Positions 56,082 to 63,563 of a stretch of DNA of 64,000 bases are shown here, piece by piece (the stretch's first letter is position 1; each line of letters begins with the position of its first letter). Source of the stretch: Streptomyces sp. STR69 (GTDB lineage: Bacteria > Actinomycetota > Actinomycetes > Streptomycetales > Streptomycetaceae); NCBI RefSeq assembly GCF_024519455.1, contig NZ_JALJRY010000001.1, forward strand, positions 12,972 through 76,971. Direction: 5' to 3'. Position numbers and translations under genes: made by a program. The notes under the pieces were generated by a model. The model did not search any database. It was not told the origin of the DNA and was given only the letters and a program-made list of their open reading frames with translations.

Positions 56082-57295
56082 CAGGTGGCTCCTTGTGGGA
56101 CGAACGTTCCGGTGAGAACCGCGTTCGGCGCGGTCGCCGCCCCAGCCACCCGCCCGGCGACATGCCGAATAAACCGCTGCAGGTCAACGCAGTACACCGA
56201 GGGATTCGCGAAGCCGTACCCGGCCCGATAGCGATGGGCGTAGTGCCCACCCCCGCAGACCTCCAACAACGGACACACCCGGCACTCCGCCCCCAGCGCA
56301 GCAGCCCCCGCCTGCCGCGCAACAACACCAGGATGACCGAGCGCGTCGTCGAAGCTGTTCCGGAAGACGTCCAGACCGGTACGAGCGGCCCCGTCGTACG
56401 CCGACTTGAGCGAATCGATCTGCTCGATCGAACCATCCGTCTCCACGACAACGGCATCGAAAGGCGCCAGCCCCAACGACTCCGTACCCGCCCGCAGCCC
56501 CAGCAGCAGAGCGATGCACTCCTCGAAGAGCCGCACCTTCGTCTCCCTGCGCCCCGCTCCCCACCAGCGGTCAAAAACGGCGCACAGCCAGTCCCCGTAG
56601 GGGGTCGTGACCCGATCCGCAACCGTCGTCTTCGGCCCGAGATGGGGCGGCGGAGCCGACCAGTTCCCGTGCGGCAGCAGGAGGTCGAGAACCGGCGGAC
56701 GTAACGCGAGCAGGGATTCATACCACTCGACGGGTTCGGTCACCGGATCCACCACGGCCAGGATTCCCGCATACGACTCCGGGCAGCGTTCGGCGAGCAG
56801 CCGCGCACCGCGCACCGCCGCGGGCCACGACGGCCGTCCGGCACCGTCGACGCGGCGCGCGTTGTGGGCGGCGAGACCCCCGTCGAGGCTGAGGCCGATG
56901 CGGATGCCGTGCCGGGCGAGTACATCGACACGTCGCGCGGTCAGAAGCGTGCCGTTGGTCTGGACAGTGGCATGAACGGTGCACCCTCCCGGCGCCTCCG
57001 TCCTCACCCGTTCGGTGAACCGGGCCAGCCTCTCCGCGCCCGCGAGCAGCGGCTCACCGCCGTGCAGCACCAGGGACAGTGCCCGCAGCCGGTGTTGTGC
57101 GGCGTGCTCGGCGATACGGGACGCGGTGGCATCGAGGACCTCCGGAAGGGCCGCGGAGGGACGGTCGCGCCAAGTCTGATCAGGGCCTTCATAGAGATAG
57201 CAGTAGCGACAGGAAAGGTTGCACCGGCCATGGACTTTCACCACGAACTGCCGGAAGGGGAAAGGAGCCCGCGCCAGAGTCACGTGTTCAGACAC
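56081..57295 (-). CDS. fxsB: FxsB-type radical SAM cyclophane-forming peptide maturase
   Basis: 404 residues from GTG 57295. Radical SAM cluster motif CNLSCRYC (Cys 25, 29, 32) followed by YLYEG, plus Gly-rich SAM contacts (VLHGGEPLL, TVQTNGTLL, SLDGG). A cysteine set near the C-terminus (ECRVCPLLEVCGGGHYAHRY, about 335-355) fits the auxiliary SPASM-like site. Enzymes of this group crosslink an aromatic residue with the residue two positions later in precursor peptides. It lies 183 bp downstream of the FxsA-type gene and is coupled to the HExxH gene. Confidence 0.92.
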   Translation of the reverse strand: MSEHVTLARAPFPFRQFVVKVHGRCNLSCRYCYLYEGPDQTWRDRPSAALPEVLDATASRIAEHAAQHRLRALSLVLHGGEPLLAGAERLARFTERVRTEAPGGCTVHATVQTNGTLLTARRVDVLARHGIRIGLSLDGGLAAHNARRVDGAGRPSWPAAVRGARLLAERCPESYAGILAVVDPVTEPVEWYESLLALRPPVLDLLLPHGNWSAPPPHLGPKTTVADRVTTPYGDWLCAVFDRWWGAGRRETKVRLFEECIALLLGLRAGTESLGLAPFDAVVVETDGSIEQIDSLKSAYDGAARTGLDVFRNSFDDALGHPGVVARQAGAAALGAECRVCPLLEVCGGGHYAHRYRAGYGFANPSVYCVDLQRFIRHVAGRVAGAATAPNAVLTGTFVPQGAT

Positions 57296-57478
57296 TCAGG
57301 CCCCCCATTGCCGTAGTGCAAGCCGCCCGAGACGCCTTTCCCGGCGCCTTCCCGCACATAACCCGGCCCCTTCGAAGGTGTCCGATTCGGCCGGTGGATC
57401 GGCCGGAACCCGGCATGGGACAACCGTGGCTCCGGACAACCCGCTTCCACACACAGCTCGCCACTCCCAGCTCACCGC

Positions 57479-57688
57479 TCAGAAAGCGTTGTTGAACCCC
57501 CACAACATCTCGTCCGGATCCGTCGCTCGCTCCCGGAGGTCCGCCAGCACCTCGGCCAGGATCGGGTGCTGCACAGTCCTCAACTCCGCGAGCCCCATTG
57601 CCAGAAGGTCCGGCAGTTCCGCGTCCCGTGGGTGCCCCGGAGACGGCTCCTCGCCGTCCGGCGTACTGGCCTCTGACTCCGCCATCAC
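57479..57688 (-). CDS. fxsA: FxSxx-COOH-type precursor peptide (variant FNNAF tail)
   Basis: 69 residues, GTG 57688 (or ATG 57685, preceded by GGGGGCAGG). The middle part LPDLLAMGLAELRTVQHPILAEVLADLRERA is an Asp/Leu-rich leader-like helix, and the C-terminus is DPDEMLWGFNNAF. The classical family ends in F-x-S-x-x; here the third last residue is Asn, giving F-N-N-A-F. A Phe-x-Asn motif is a known type of target for three-residue cyclophane enzymes. It is the first gene of the cluster, upstream of the radical SAM gene. Confidence 0.8.
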   Translation of the reverse strand: MMAESEASTPDGEEPSPGHPRDAELPDLLAMGLAELRTVQHPILAEVLADLRERATDPDEMLWGFNNAF

Positions 57689-57900
57689 CCTGCCCCCTCA
57701 CCTCGTCGCCTGCGTCCCGCTCGGCAGCCTTTGCCGGCGCGCACCCGGTCCCCCGCCGTCCCTTCCTCGCATAGGGCATACCCCGGCAGCGGGCTGCCTG
57801 CGCGCCGGATGCGGCGGGGCCGTCGGCCGCCGCGCCGATCCCGCATAACCTGGAGGTCCACCGAACCGTGGCCCGAGGCCCACTTCCAGGAGATTCCCCC

Positions 57901-58083
57901 GTGTACTTCACCGACCGAGGCATCGAAGAGCTCGAAAAGCGGCGCGGCGAGGAAGAGGTCACTTTCGAGTGGCTCGCCGAGCAGCTGCGGACGTTCGTCG
58001 ACCTCAACCCCGACTTCGAGGTCCCGGTGGAGCGCCTGGCGACCTGGTTGGCGCGGCTGGACGACGAGGACGACGACGAGTAG
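57901..58083 (+). CDS. Small acidic conserved protein (DUF6104 type)
   Basis: 60 residues from GTG 57901, preceded by AGGAG at 8 nt. The sequence MYFTDRGIEELEKRRG-type start, LAEQLRTFVDLNPDFEVPVERLATWLARL and acidic DDEDDDE tail match a small conserved Streptomyces family of unknown role. Probably helical. Confidence 0.82.
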   Translation: MYFTDRGIEELEKRRGEEEVTFEWLAEQLRTFVDLNPDFEVPVERLATWLARLDDEDDDE

Positions 58084-58116
58084 TAGTTCCTACGACGGCC
58101 GGTTCCGCGCCCGCTG

Positions 58117-58961
58117 TCAGTCGCGCGGGCGGGCCAGCTCGTAGGCGATGCCCAGCGCCCCCTGGGCCAGGAGCAGTGCCCCCGCGAAGGTCCAGCCCGC
58201 GCTACGGCGTCGTAGGCCCCAGGCGTGAGCGGGAGGCCCGCGGTCAGCTGGGCCGTGGACATGGCGCGTGCCGCGGGGGTGCCGGACCAGGGGAGCCAGG
58301 GGCCCAGGCGGCTGTTGTCGACCGCTTCCAGTTCTGTGCGGACCGCCTCCCGCCAGCCCGACCGCTCGATCTGCCGGGCGTCCGGGCGGATGCGGGCGAT
58401 CTCGCGGAGGCGGTCGGCCGGTTCGCCGGGGACGAGGCCCGCCGGAAGGGCCACTCCCGCGCGCGTGAGGACAGCCAACAGGCCGCGCAGACGGGTGCGG
58501 GCGTCGGCCTTGGGGTCCGGTTTCGTCAGGTGGTCGAGGGACTGCAGATCCAGTACGGGGTCCAGGTCCAGGCGGGCGGCGAAGGTACGCATCGCCTCGT
58601 CCTCACCGGCGGGAGTGCCGTCGGCGAGCCAGACATAGCCGACGGGCCGGCGGAAGCCCGAGGCCAGGGTGTAACCGGCGTGGTCGGCATCCCACCACAG
58701 GGCGAGCACGGGCCAGGGCGCGCCGACAGCGAGCGCGGCGGCCCAGCCGGTGAGGACGCGGTCGACCGGTTCGTCGCCGTGCAGCCAGGGCTTGCCCTCG
58801 GGGACGAGCACGCTCCAGTCGTCGCCCGCGCGGGTCAGCAGCATGCGTTCGTGGAGCGGGTGGGCCGCCTGGGCGACGGACTCCGGTTCGGCCCGGCAGA
58901 GCAGCAGGGCGCCCGGGGTGGCACCGGTGCGGTGTCCGGCCTGGGGCTTCTCCGTCGGCAT
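58117..58961 (-). pseudogene. Frameshifted conserved hypothetical membrane-linked protein
   Basis: From ATG 58961 the frame gives about 245 residues (PLHERMLLTRAGDDWSVLVPEG, YTLASGFRRPVGYVWLADGT, DLQSLDHLTKPD). Around 58221-58226 a single missing base shifts the frame. Without it the protein would continue WGLRRRSAGWTFAGALLLAQ, then GALGIAYELARPRD, and stop at 58117, a plausible C-terminal membrane helix. With it the frame runs on across fxsA with no meaningful sequence. Either a recent inactivating mutation or a sequencing error. Confidence 0.7.
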
Positions 58962-59062
58962 GGTCACACGCTAGGGCAATATGCCCAATTTCGCCGGTTG
59001 TTCGGCGTCCGGCGATGGCCACCCCGACGGCCACCCGAACGAGTGCCTTGACTTTCCGCATC

Positions 59063-59076
59063 CACGATATATCGTG
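59063..59076. promoter_or_regulatory. 14-bp palindromic operator upstream of DUF4097-padR operon
   Basis: CACGATATATCGTG is perfectly palindromic, 90 bp before the first start codon. PadR repressors of this DUF4097 arrangement bind ATAT-cored palindromes. It is likely the autoregulatory site for the PadR encoded downstream. Confidence 0.65.
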
Positions 59077-59091
59077 TTTCACGGAAGACGC

Positions 59092-59109
59092 GATATGGCG
59101 CGTCATATC
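59092..59109. promoter_or_regulatory. Second palindromic site in the same promoter
   Basis: GATATG-GCGCGT-CATATC has perfect 6-bp arms and shares the GATAT core with the 59063-59076 palindrome. It may be a second PadR site. Confidence 0.45.
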
Positions 59110-59165
59110 CGATCCCGTCTGTGTCCGATCCCGTCCCGTCCGGTTCGACCGAGGAGGTCTGCATC

Positions 59166-60212
59166 ATGTCCGAGTGGTCCGTCGCAGAGCCCAGGAAGCT
59201 CACGTTCGACGAGCCCGTGAGCGATCTCCATGTACGCATCGTCAACGGAACGGTGAACGTCGTGGGGACGGACGAGGGTTCCGCCCGCCTCGAAATCTCC
59301 GAGATCGACGGGCCGCCCCTGGTGGTGACCCAGCAGCAGGGCACCTTGACGGTGGCGTACGAGGACCTGCCCTGGAAGGGCTTCCTGAAGTGGCTCGACC
59401 GCAAGGGCTGGCGGCGCAGCGCGGTGGTCTCCCTGGCCGTTCCGGCGAGCACCCGCGTCGAGGTCGGGGTGGTCGGCGCAGCGGCCGTCGTCTCCGGGAT
59501 CAGCGGGCCTTCCGTGGTGCGGGGCGTCACGGGCGACACCACCCTCGTCAGCCTCTCCGGCCCGGTCCGCGCCGAGACGGTCTCGGGGAACCTGGAGGCC
59601 CAAGCCGTCACCGGCGACCTCCGCTTCCACTCCGTCTCCGGGGACCTCACCGTCGTCGAGGGCTCGGGGCCCTCCGTGCGCGCCGACTCGGTGAGCGGCT
59701 CCATGATCGTGGACCTCGACCCGGACGGCCCGACCGAGGTCCGGCTGACCAATGTCTCGGGCGAGATCGCCATCCGCCTGCCCCATCCGGCGGACGCGGA
59801 CGTCGAGGCGAACACGGCGAGCGGTTCCATCTCCAACGCCTTCGACGGTCTGCGGGTGCACGGCCAGTGGGGCGCCCACAAGATCACCGGCCGCCTCGGC
59901 GCGGGCACCGGAAAGCTGCGCGCCACGACCGTCTCCGGCTCGATCGCCCTGCTGCGCCGCCCGGCGGCGGAGGAAGAGGAGGACACCTTCCGGGGCAGCC
60001 TTCAAGACACCGTCCAGGACAGCGGGCAGGACAAGGGGCAGGACAGCAGGCAGGACAGCGGTCGGGCCATCGGACAAAGCGCTGAGGACGACGTGACCGG
60101 TGCCCCTGTGGACGGGGCTCAGGGCGACTCGGGGGACAATTCCGCTTCCGGCCCGGACGATGCCTCCGGCAGCGCCGCGGCCGACGGTACGACCGACAAG
60201 AAGGTGCTCTGA
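59166..60212 (+). CDS. DUF4097 family protein, PadR-associated
   Basis: 348 residues from ATG 59166 (GAGGAGG 8 nt upstream). Repeated beta-strand pattern with VRIVNGTVNVVG, VSGDLTVVEGSG, VSGSMIVDLD, VSGEIAIRLP fits the beta-helix-like DUF4097. A charged, Gln/Asp-rich tail (about 285-348) is disordered. Function unknown, but it is constantly paired with PadR-type regulators, and the PadR gene starts 1 bp after its stop. Confidence 0.87.
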   Translation: MSEWSVAEPRKLTFDEPVSDLHVRIVNGTVNVVGTDEGSARLEISEIDGPPLVVTQQQGTLTVAYEDLPWKGFLKWLDRKGWRRSAVVSLAVPASTRVEVGVVGAAAVVSGISGPSVVRGVTGDTTLVSLSGPVRAETVSGNLEAQAVTGDLRFHSVSGDLTVVEGSGPSVRADSVSGSMIVDLDPDGPTEVRLTNVSGEIAIRLPHPADADVEANTASGSISNAFDGLRVHGQWGAHKITGRLGAGTGKLRATTVSGSIALLRRPAAEEEEDTFRGSLQDTVQDSGQDKGQDSRQDSGRAIGQSAEDDVTGAPVDGAQGDSGDNSASGPDDASGSAAADGTTDKKVL

Positions 60213-60213
60213 C

Positions 60214-61293
60214 ATGCCTCCCGTCTTCGCCCACGGCCGCCTCCGCCTCTACCTGCTGAAGCTGCTGGACGAGGCCCCCCGTCACGGCTACGAGGTGATC
60301 CGCCTCCTGGAGGAGCGCTTCCAGGGGCTGTACGCGCCGTCGGCGGGCACGGTCTACCCGCGCCTGGCCAAGCTGGAGGTCGAGGGCCTGGTCACCCACA
60401 CCACCGAGGGCGGCCGGAAGGTGTACGCCATCACGGACGCCGGCCGCGCCGAACTGGCCGACCGCAGCGGCGAGTTGGCCGACCTGGAGCTGGAGATCCG
60501 CGAGTCCGTCGCCGAGTTGGCCGCCGAGATCCGGGCCGATGTCCGGGGCGCTGCGGGCGACCTGCGGCGCGAGATGCGCGCGGCGGCCTCCGAGGCCCGG
60601 CGGGGCACCGGCAGCGCGCGGGCTCGTAGCGGCGAACACGAAGGCGCCGCCGGGGACTTCACGGACTTCGGCGACAAGGAGTCGTGGCGCGCCGCCAAGG
60701 AGGAGATGCGCCGCGCCAAGCAGGAGTGGAAGGAGCAGGCCCGGCGCGCCAAGGACGAGAGCCGGCGGGCCCGCGAGGAGGCCCAGCAGGCTCGGCGCCA
60801 GGCCAAGGAGGCCCAGGCGCGGGCGTGGGCACAGGCCCAGGAGGAGATGCAGCGCATCGGCCGCCAGGTCCAGGAGCACGCGCAGGACCACTTCGCGCGC
60901 GGCGACTGGCCCACGGGCGTACGGGAGAGCCTGACCGAACTGGCAAAGGAGTTCGGGGACTTCGGGAAGGAGTTCGGCAAGGACTTCGGGTTCGGGGGGC
61001 GGCCGGGTACGGGCAAGTCGGCACCGGCACCGGCACCGGGGGCGTCGGCACCGGAGTACAGCCGGACTCCGGAGGACTTCCCCGCGGAGTACGAACCGGT
61101 CTGGGCCCACGAGGAGTCCACCGGCGACCCGGCCCGCGATCTGGACCGGCTCCTCGACCGCTTCCGGGACGACATCCGTGACGCGGCCCGCGACCGCGGT
61201 GTCACCGAGGACCAACTCCGCGACACCCGCCGCCACTTGTCCGCGGCGGCGGCACACATCGGGGCGATACTGCGCGGCAGCCACCGGGCCTGA
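60214..61293 (+). CDS. PadR family regulator with long coiled-coil tail
   Basis: 359 residues. N-terminal winged helix: RHGYEVIRLLEERFQGLYAPSAGTVYPRLAKLEVEGLVTH style residues 22-62. The middle is a long heptad-rich, Arg/Ala/Glu-rich coiled coil (AKEEMRRAKQEWKEQARRAKD). The C-terminal part has RDLDRLLDRFRDDIRDAARDRG, probably a helical dimer segment. Regular PadR proteins are half as long. Likely represses its own operon through the palindromes at 59063 and 59092. Confidence 0.88.
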   Translation: MPPVFAHGRLRLYLLKLLDEAPRHGYEVIRLLEERFQGLYAPSAGTVYPRLAKLEVEGLVTHTTEGGRKVYAITDAGRAELADRSGELADLELEIRESVAELAAEIRADVRGAAGDLRREMRAAASEARRGTGSARARSGEHEGAAGDFTDFGDKESWRAAKEEMRRAKQEWKEQARRAKDESRRAREEAQQARRQAKEAQARAWAQAQEEMQRIGRQVQEHAQDHFARGDWPTGVRESLTELAKEFGDFGKEFGKDFGFGGRPGTGKSAPAPAPGASAPEYSRTPEDFPAEYEPVWAHEESTGDPARDLDRLLDRFRDDIRDAARDRGVTEDQLRDTRRHLSAAAAHIGAILRGSHRA

Positions 61294-61324
61294 GCCGGCC
61301 GTCGCACCGCACCGCACTGCGGCA

Positions 61325-61353
61325 GGGCGCCGGGCACAAGGCCCTGGCGCCCG
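61325..61353. terminator. Hairpin between PadR and Clp-N genes
   Basis: GGGCGCC-GGG-CACAAGG-CCC-T-GGCGCCC, stem with a bulge, 32 bp after the PadR stop and 91 bp before the Clp-N stop. Good candidate for a bidirectional terminator. Confidence 0.5.
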
Positions 61354-61400
61354 CCCCGCTCCGCGCCACCCTGCCCTCGGCCCTCAGCCCTCAGCCCCCA

Positions 61401-61425
61401 ACCGCTAACCGCTAACCGCTAACCG
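61401..61425 (+). repeat. Heptamer tandem repeat
   Basis: ACCGCTA units follow each other as (ACCGCTA)3 ACCG, period 7 bp. It lies in the spacer after the padR terminator hairpin. No function recognised; slippage-prone. Confidence 0.8.
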
Positions 61426-61443
61426 TCCGCCCGTCTCCGCCCC

Positions 61444-62013
61444 TTAGCCCGCCTTCGCCTCTCCCCCGCCATACAGGACCCGCGTCGCCGCCTCGTGGGT
61501 CACGCCGTGAGCTGCGAGCACCTCGCCCGGCACGCCGGGGAGGATGGTCAGGGCGAGCAGGAAGTGCTCGTCGCCGATGTGCCGGTCGTGGTGGGCGGCG
61601 GCGATGCGCAGGGCCTTCTCCAAGACGTTCTTGGCGCCCCGGCCGAAGGTACGGCGGCCCGACCACCCTTCCCCACCCTTGCGGTCGCCGGACATCGCCC
61701 CGACACCGTGCACCTCCTCGACCCGGGCCACGATCTCCGAGACGTCGATGCCGAGCCCGGCAAGCGCGTCGGCCTCGGCCTGGGAGAGCCCGGCACGTCG
61801 GCGCGCGTCGCCCAGAGCCTGCCGTACGGACTCCTTGCGTTCTTCGGGAGCGAGACCGAGGGCGGTCAGGGTGAAGGAGGCCCGGCTGCCCTCGCGGTCG
61901 AGGAGTGCCAGCAGCAGGTGTGCGGCCTCGACGGAACCGGACCCTGACCGCTCGCAGTGCTCCACCGCGCTCTGCACCACGGCGCGGGCGTCTTTCGTGA
62001 ACCGTTCGAACAT
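61444..62013 (-). CDS. Clp N-terminal (Clp_N) domain protein
   Basis: 189 residues from ATG 62013, with GGAGG 5 nt upstream. It carries the two Clp-N repeats (FTKDARAVVQSAVEHCERSG, VEAAHLLLALLDREGS; VLEKALRIAAAHHDRHIGDEHFLLALTI) of ClpA/ClpC but no ATPase, so it may act as a free adaptor. Starts on the last base of the HTH gene stop (TGATG). Confidence 0.87.
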   Translation of the reverse strand: MFERFTKDARAVVQSAVEHCERSGSGSVEAAHLLLALLDREGSRASFTLTALGLAPEERKESVRQALGDARRRAGLSQAEADALAGLGIDVSEIVARVEEVHGVGAMSGDRKGGEGWSGRRTFGRGAKNVLEKALRIAAAHHDRHIGDEHFLLALTILPGVPGEVLAAHGVTHEAATRVLYGGGEAKAG

Positions 62014-62222
62014 CACTGCCTCCCGTACTTCTTGTGCACGGCCTGCCTGCTGACTCCGAGTTCCGCGGCGATCTCCTGCCACGACCAGCCCTGATTGCGC
62101 GCACTGCGCACCTGCACCGCCTCCAGTTGCTCCACCAGCTTGCGGAGCGCGGAGACGGCACGGAGGCCGACCCGTGGATCACGGTCACCCGCGCGCTCGG
62201 CGAGATCCGTTGCTTCGGTCAT
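62013..62222 (-). CDS. Small helix-turn-helix regulator
   Basis: 69 residues. The C-terminal WSWQEIAAELGVSRQAVHKKYG is a HTH of the kind seen in small transcription factors. Start ATG 62222 overlaps the right part of the operator region. Co-transcribed with the Clp_N gene through one-base overlap. Confidence 0.85.
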   Translation of the reverse strand: MTEATDLAERAGDRDPRVGLRAVSALRKLVEQLEAVQVRSARNQGWSWQEIAAELGVSRQAVHKKYGRQ

Positions 62223-62224
62223 GA

Positions 62225-62242
62225 TGTCAACCTACGTTGACA
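62225..62242. promoter_or_regulatory. Operator copy 1: TGTCAAC-N4-GTTGACA
   Basis: Perfect 7-bp arms around CTAC, immediately upstream of the HTH gene start. Together with copy 2, 27 bp away centre to centre, it suggests autorepression by the small HTH protein. Confidence 0.72.
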
Positions 62243-62251
62243 CGCCCTGCA

Positions 62252-62269
62252 TGTCAACCAAAGTTGACG
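62252..62269. promoter_or_regulatory. Operator copy 2: TGTCAAC-N4-GTTGACG
   Basis: Same arm sequence as copy 1 with one end mismatch, N4 is CAAA. Together they would cover the leader and -10 region. Confidence 0.7.
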
Positions 62270-62355
62270 GATAGTGCCGGTAAACGCCTGCGGCCGGCCC
62301 GAGAAACCGGACCGGCCGCAAAGCCGTGGAACAGAACCGAAGGAAAGGGAGCCCG

Positions 62356-63333
62356 CTAGCCGTTCGTGAGCACGATCTTGCCGAACTGGCCGCCGGAGTC
62401 GAGGCGTTCGAAGCCCTCGCGGGCCCGGTCCAGCGGGAGTACCTCGTCGATGACCGGGCGGACACCCGTCGCGGCGCAGAAGGCGAGCAGGTCCTCCAGC
62501 TCGTCCTTGGTGCCCATGGTCGAACCGACGACCTTGAGTTCGAGGAAGAAGATGCGGGTCAGTTCGGCGTGCGAGGGGCGGTCGCCGCTCGTGGCACCGG
62601 AGATGACGAGCGTGCCGCCGGGCTTGAGGGACTTCACCGAGTGGGACCAGGTGGCCGCGCCGACGGTCTCGATGACGGCGTCCACGCGCTGCGGCAGCCG
62701 AGCCCCCGGCTCCACCGCTTCCAGGGCGCCCAGTTCGAGCGCCCGCTTCCGCTTGGCCTCGTCCCGGCTGGTCGCGAAGACCCGCAGCCCGGCCGCCTTC
62801 GCGAGCACGATGGCGGCCGTGGCGACACCGCCGCCCGCGCCCTGCACGAGCACCGAGTCGCCGGGTCGTACCCCGGAGTTGGTGAAGAGCATGCGGTACG
62901 CCGTCAGCCAGGCCGTGGGCAGACAGGCGGCCTCGGCGAAGGACAGTTCCTTCGGCTTGGGCAGCACGTTCCACGTCGGTACGGCGACCTGCTCGGCGAA
63001 GGTGCCCTGGTAGTGCTCGGTGAGGATGGAACGGGGTTCCCTGGGCCCGACGCCGTGGCCGGTCTGGCCGATCACGGAGTGCAGGACGACCTCGTTGCCG
63101 TCCTCGTCGACGCCGGCGGCGTCGCAGCCGAGGATCATCGGCAATTTGTCCTCGGCGAGGCCCACGCCGCGCAGGGACCACAGGTCATGGTGATTGAGGG
63201 AGGCGGCCCTGACATCGATGGTGCTCCAGCCCGGCCGGGCCTCGGGGGCGGGGCGCTCCCCCAACTCAAGGCCGGAGAGCGGCTGGTCGCGGTCGATTCG
63301 GGCGGCGTAGACGGCGAACATGACCTTGACCAT
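62356..63333 (-). CDS. Zinc-type alcohol dehydrogenase/quinone oxidoreductase family protein (MDR)
   Basis: 325 residues; ATG 63333 is used, ATG 63321 is possible. N-terminal GroES-like fold with LNHHDLWSLRGVG and LGCDAAGVDEDG, then Rossmann NADP part with VQGAGGGVATAAIVLAKAAG and CATSRDE-like FATSRDEAKRKRA. Zinc ligands are not all obvious. Expected to reduce quinones, enoyl or carbonyl groups; substrate unknown. Confidence 0.85.
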   Translation of the reverse strand: MVKVMFAVYAARIDRDQPLSGLELGERPAPEARPGWSTIDVRAASLNHHDLWSLRGVGLAEDKLPMILGCDAAGVDEDGNEVVLHSVIGQTGHGVGPREPRSILTEHYQGTFAEQVAVPTWNVLPKPKELSFAEAACLPTAWLTAYRMLFTNSGVRPGDSVLVQGAGGGVATAAIVLAKAAGLRVFATSRDEAKRKRALELGALEAVEPGARLPQRVDAVIETVGAATWSHSVKSLKPGGTLVISGATSGDRPSHAELTRIFFLELKVVGSTMGTKDELEDLLAFCAATGVRPVIDEVLPLDRAREGFERLDSGGQFGKIVLTNG

Positions 63334-63530
63334 AGGCTCCGCCGGTTGGCCAGGGAACTACCGGGCGGTGTGACACATGCCCTCTTGCGCAAGGTTGCCG
63401 TGTTCCCGGGGGCTGCGACGGGAAAAGAGGTCAAGCCGCCACGACCCGCAGCCGTCGGCGAACCCGAGCCACCCACAGGAAACGCCCACCCCTCAATCAC
63501 CCGAACGGGCGGGCGGGTGGGCAAAGAAAA

Positions 63531-63556
63531 TGGCCCCGCCCAAGTGGACGGGGCCA
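63531..63556 (-). terminator. Hairpin behind malic enzyme gene
   Basis: TGGCCCCG with perfect complement CGGGGCCA encloses 10 nt, 8 bp beyond the malic enzyme stop on the minus strand. Confidence 0.6.
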
Positions 63557-63563
63557 AACGCAC

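Noticed and set aside
43330..57688. Mobile element or phage origin of the cluster
   Set aside because: No integrase, transposase, tRNA target or direct repeats at the borders were seen; acquisition cannot be shown beyond GC differences in one gene.
57288..58967. 559-residue minus-strand frame
   Set aside because: Only the first part is real; after the frameshift near 58221 it runs over DUF6104 and the fxsA gene as noise.
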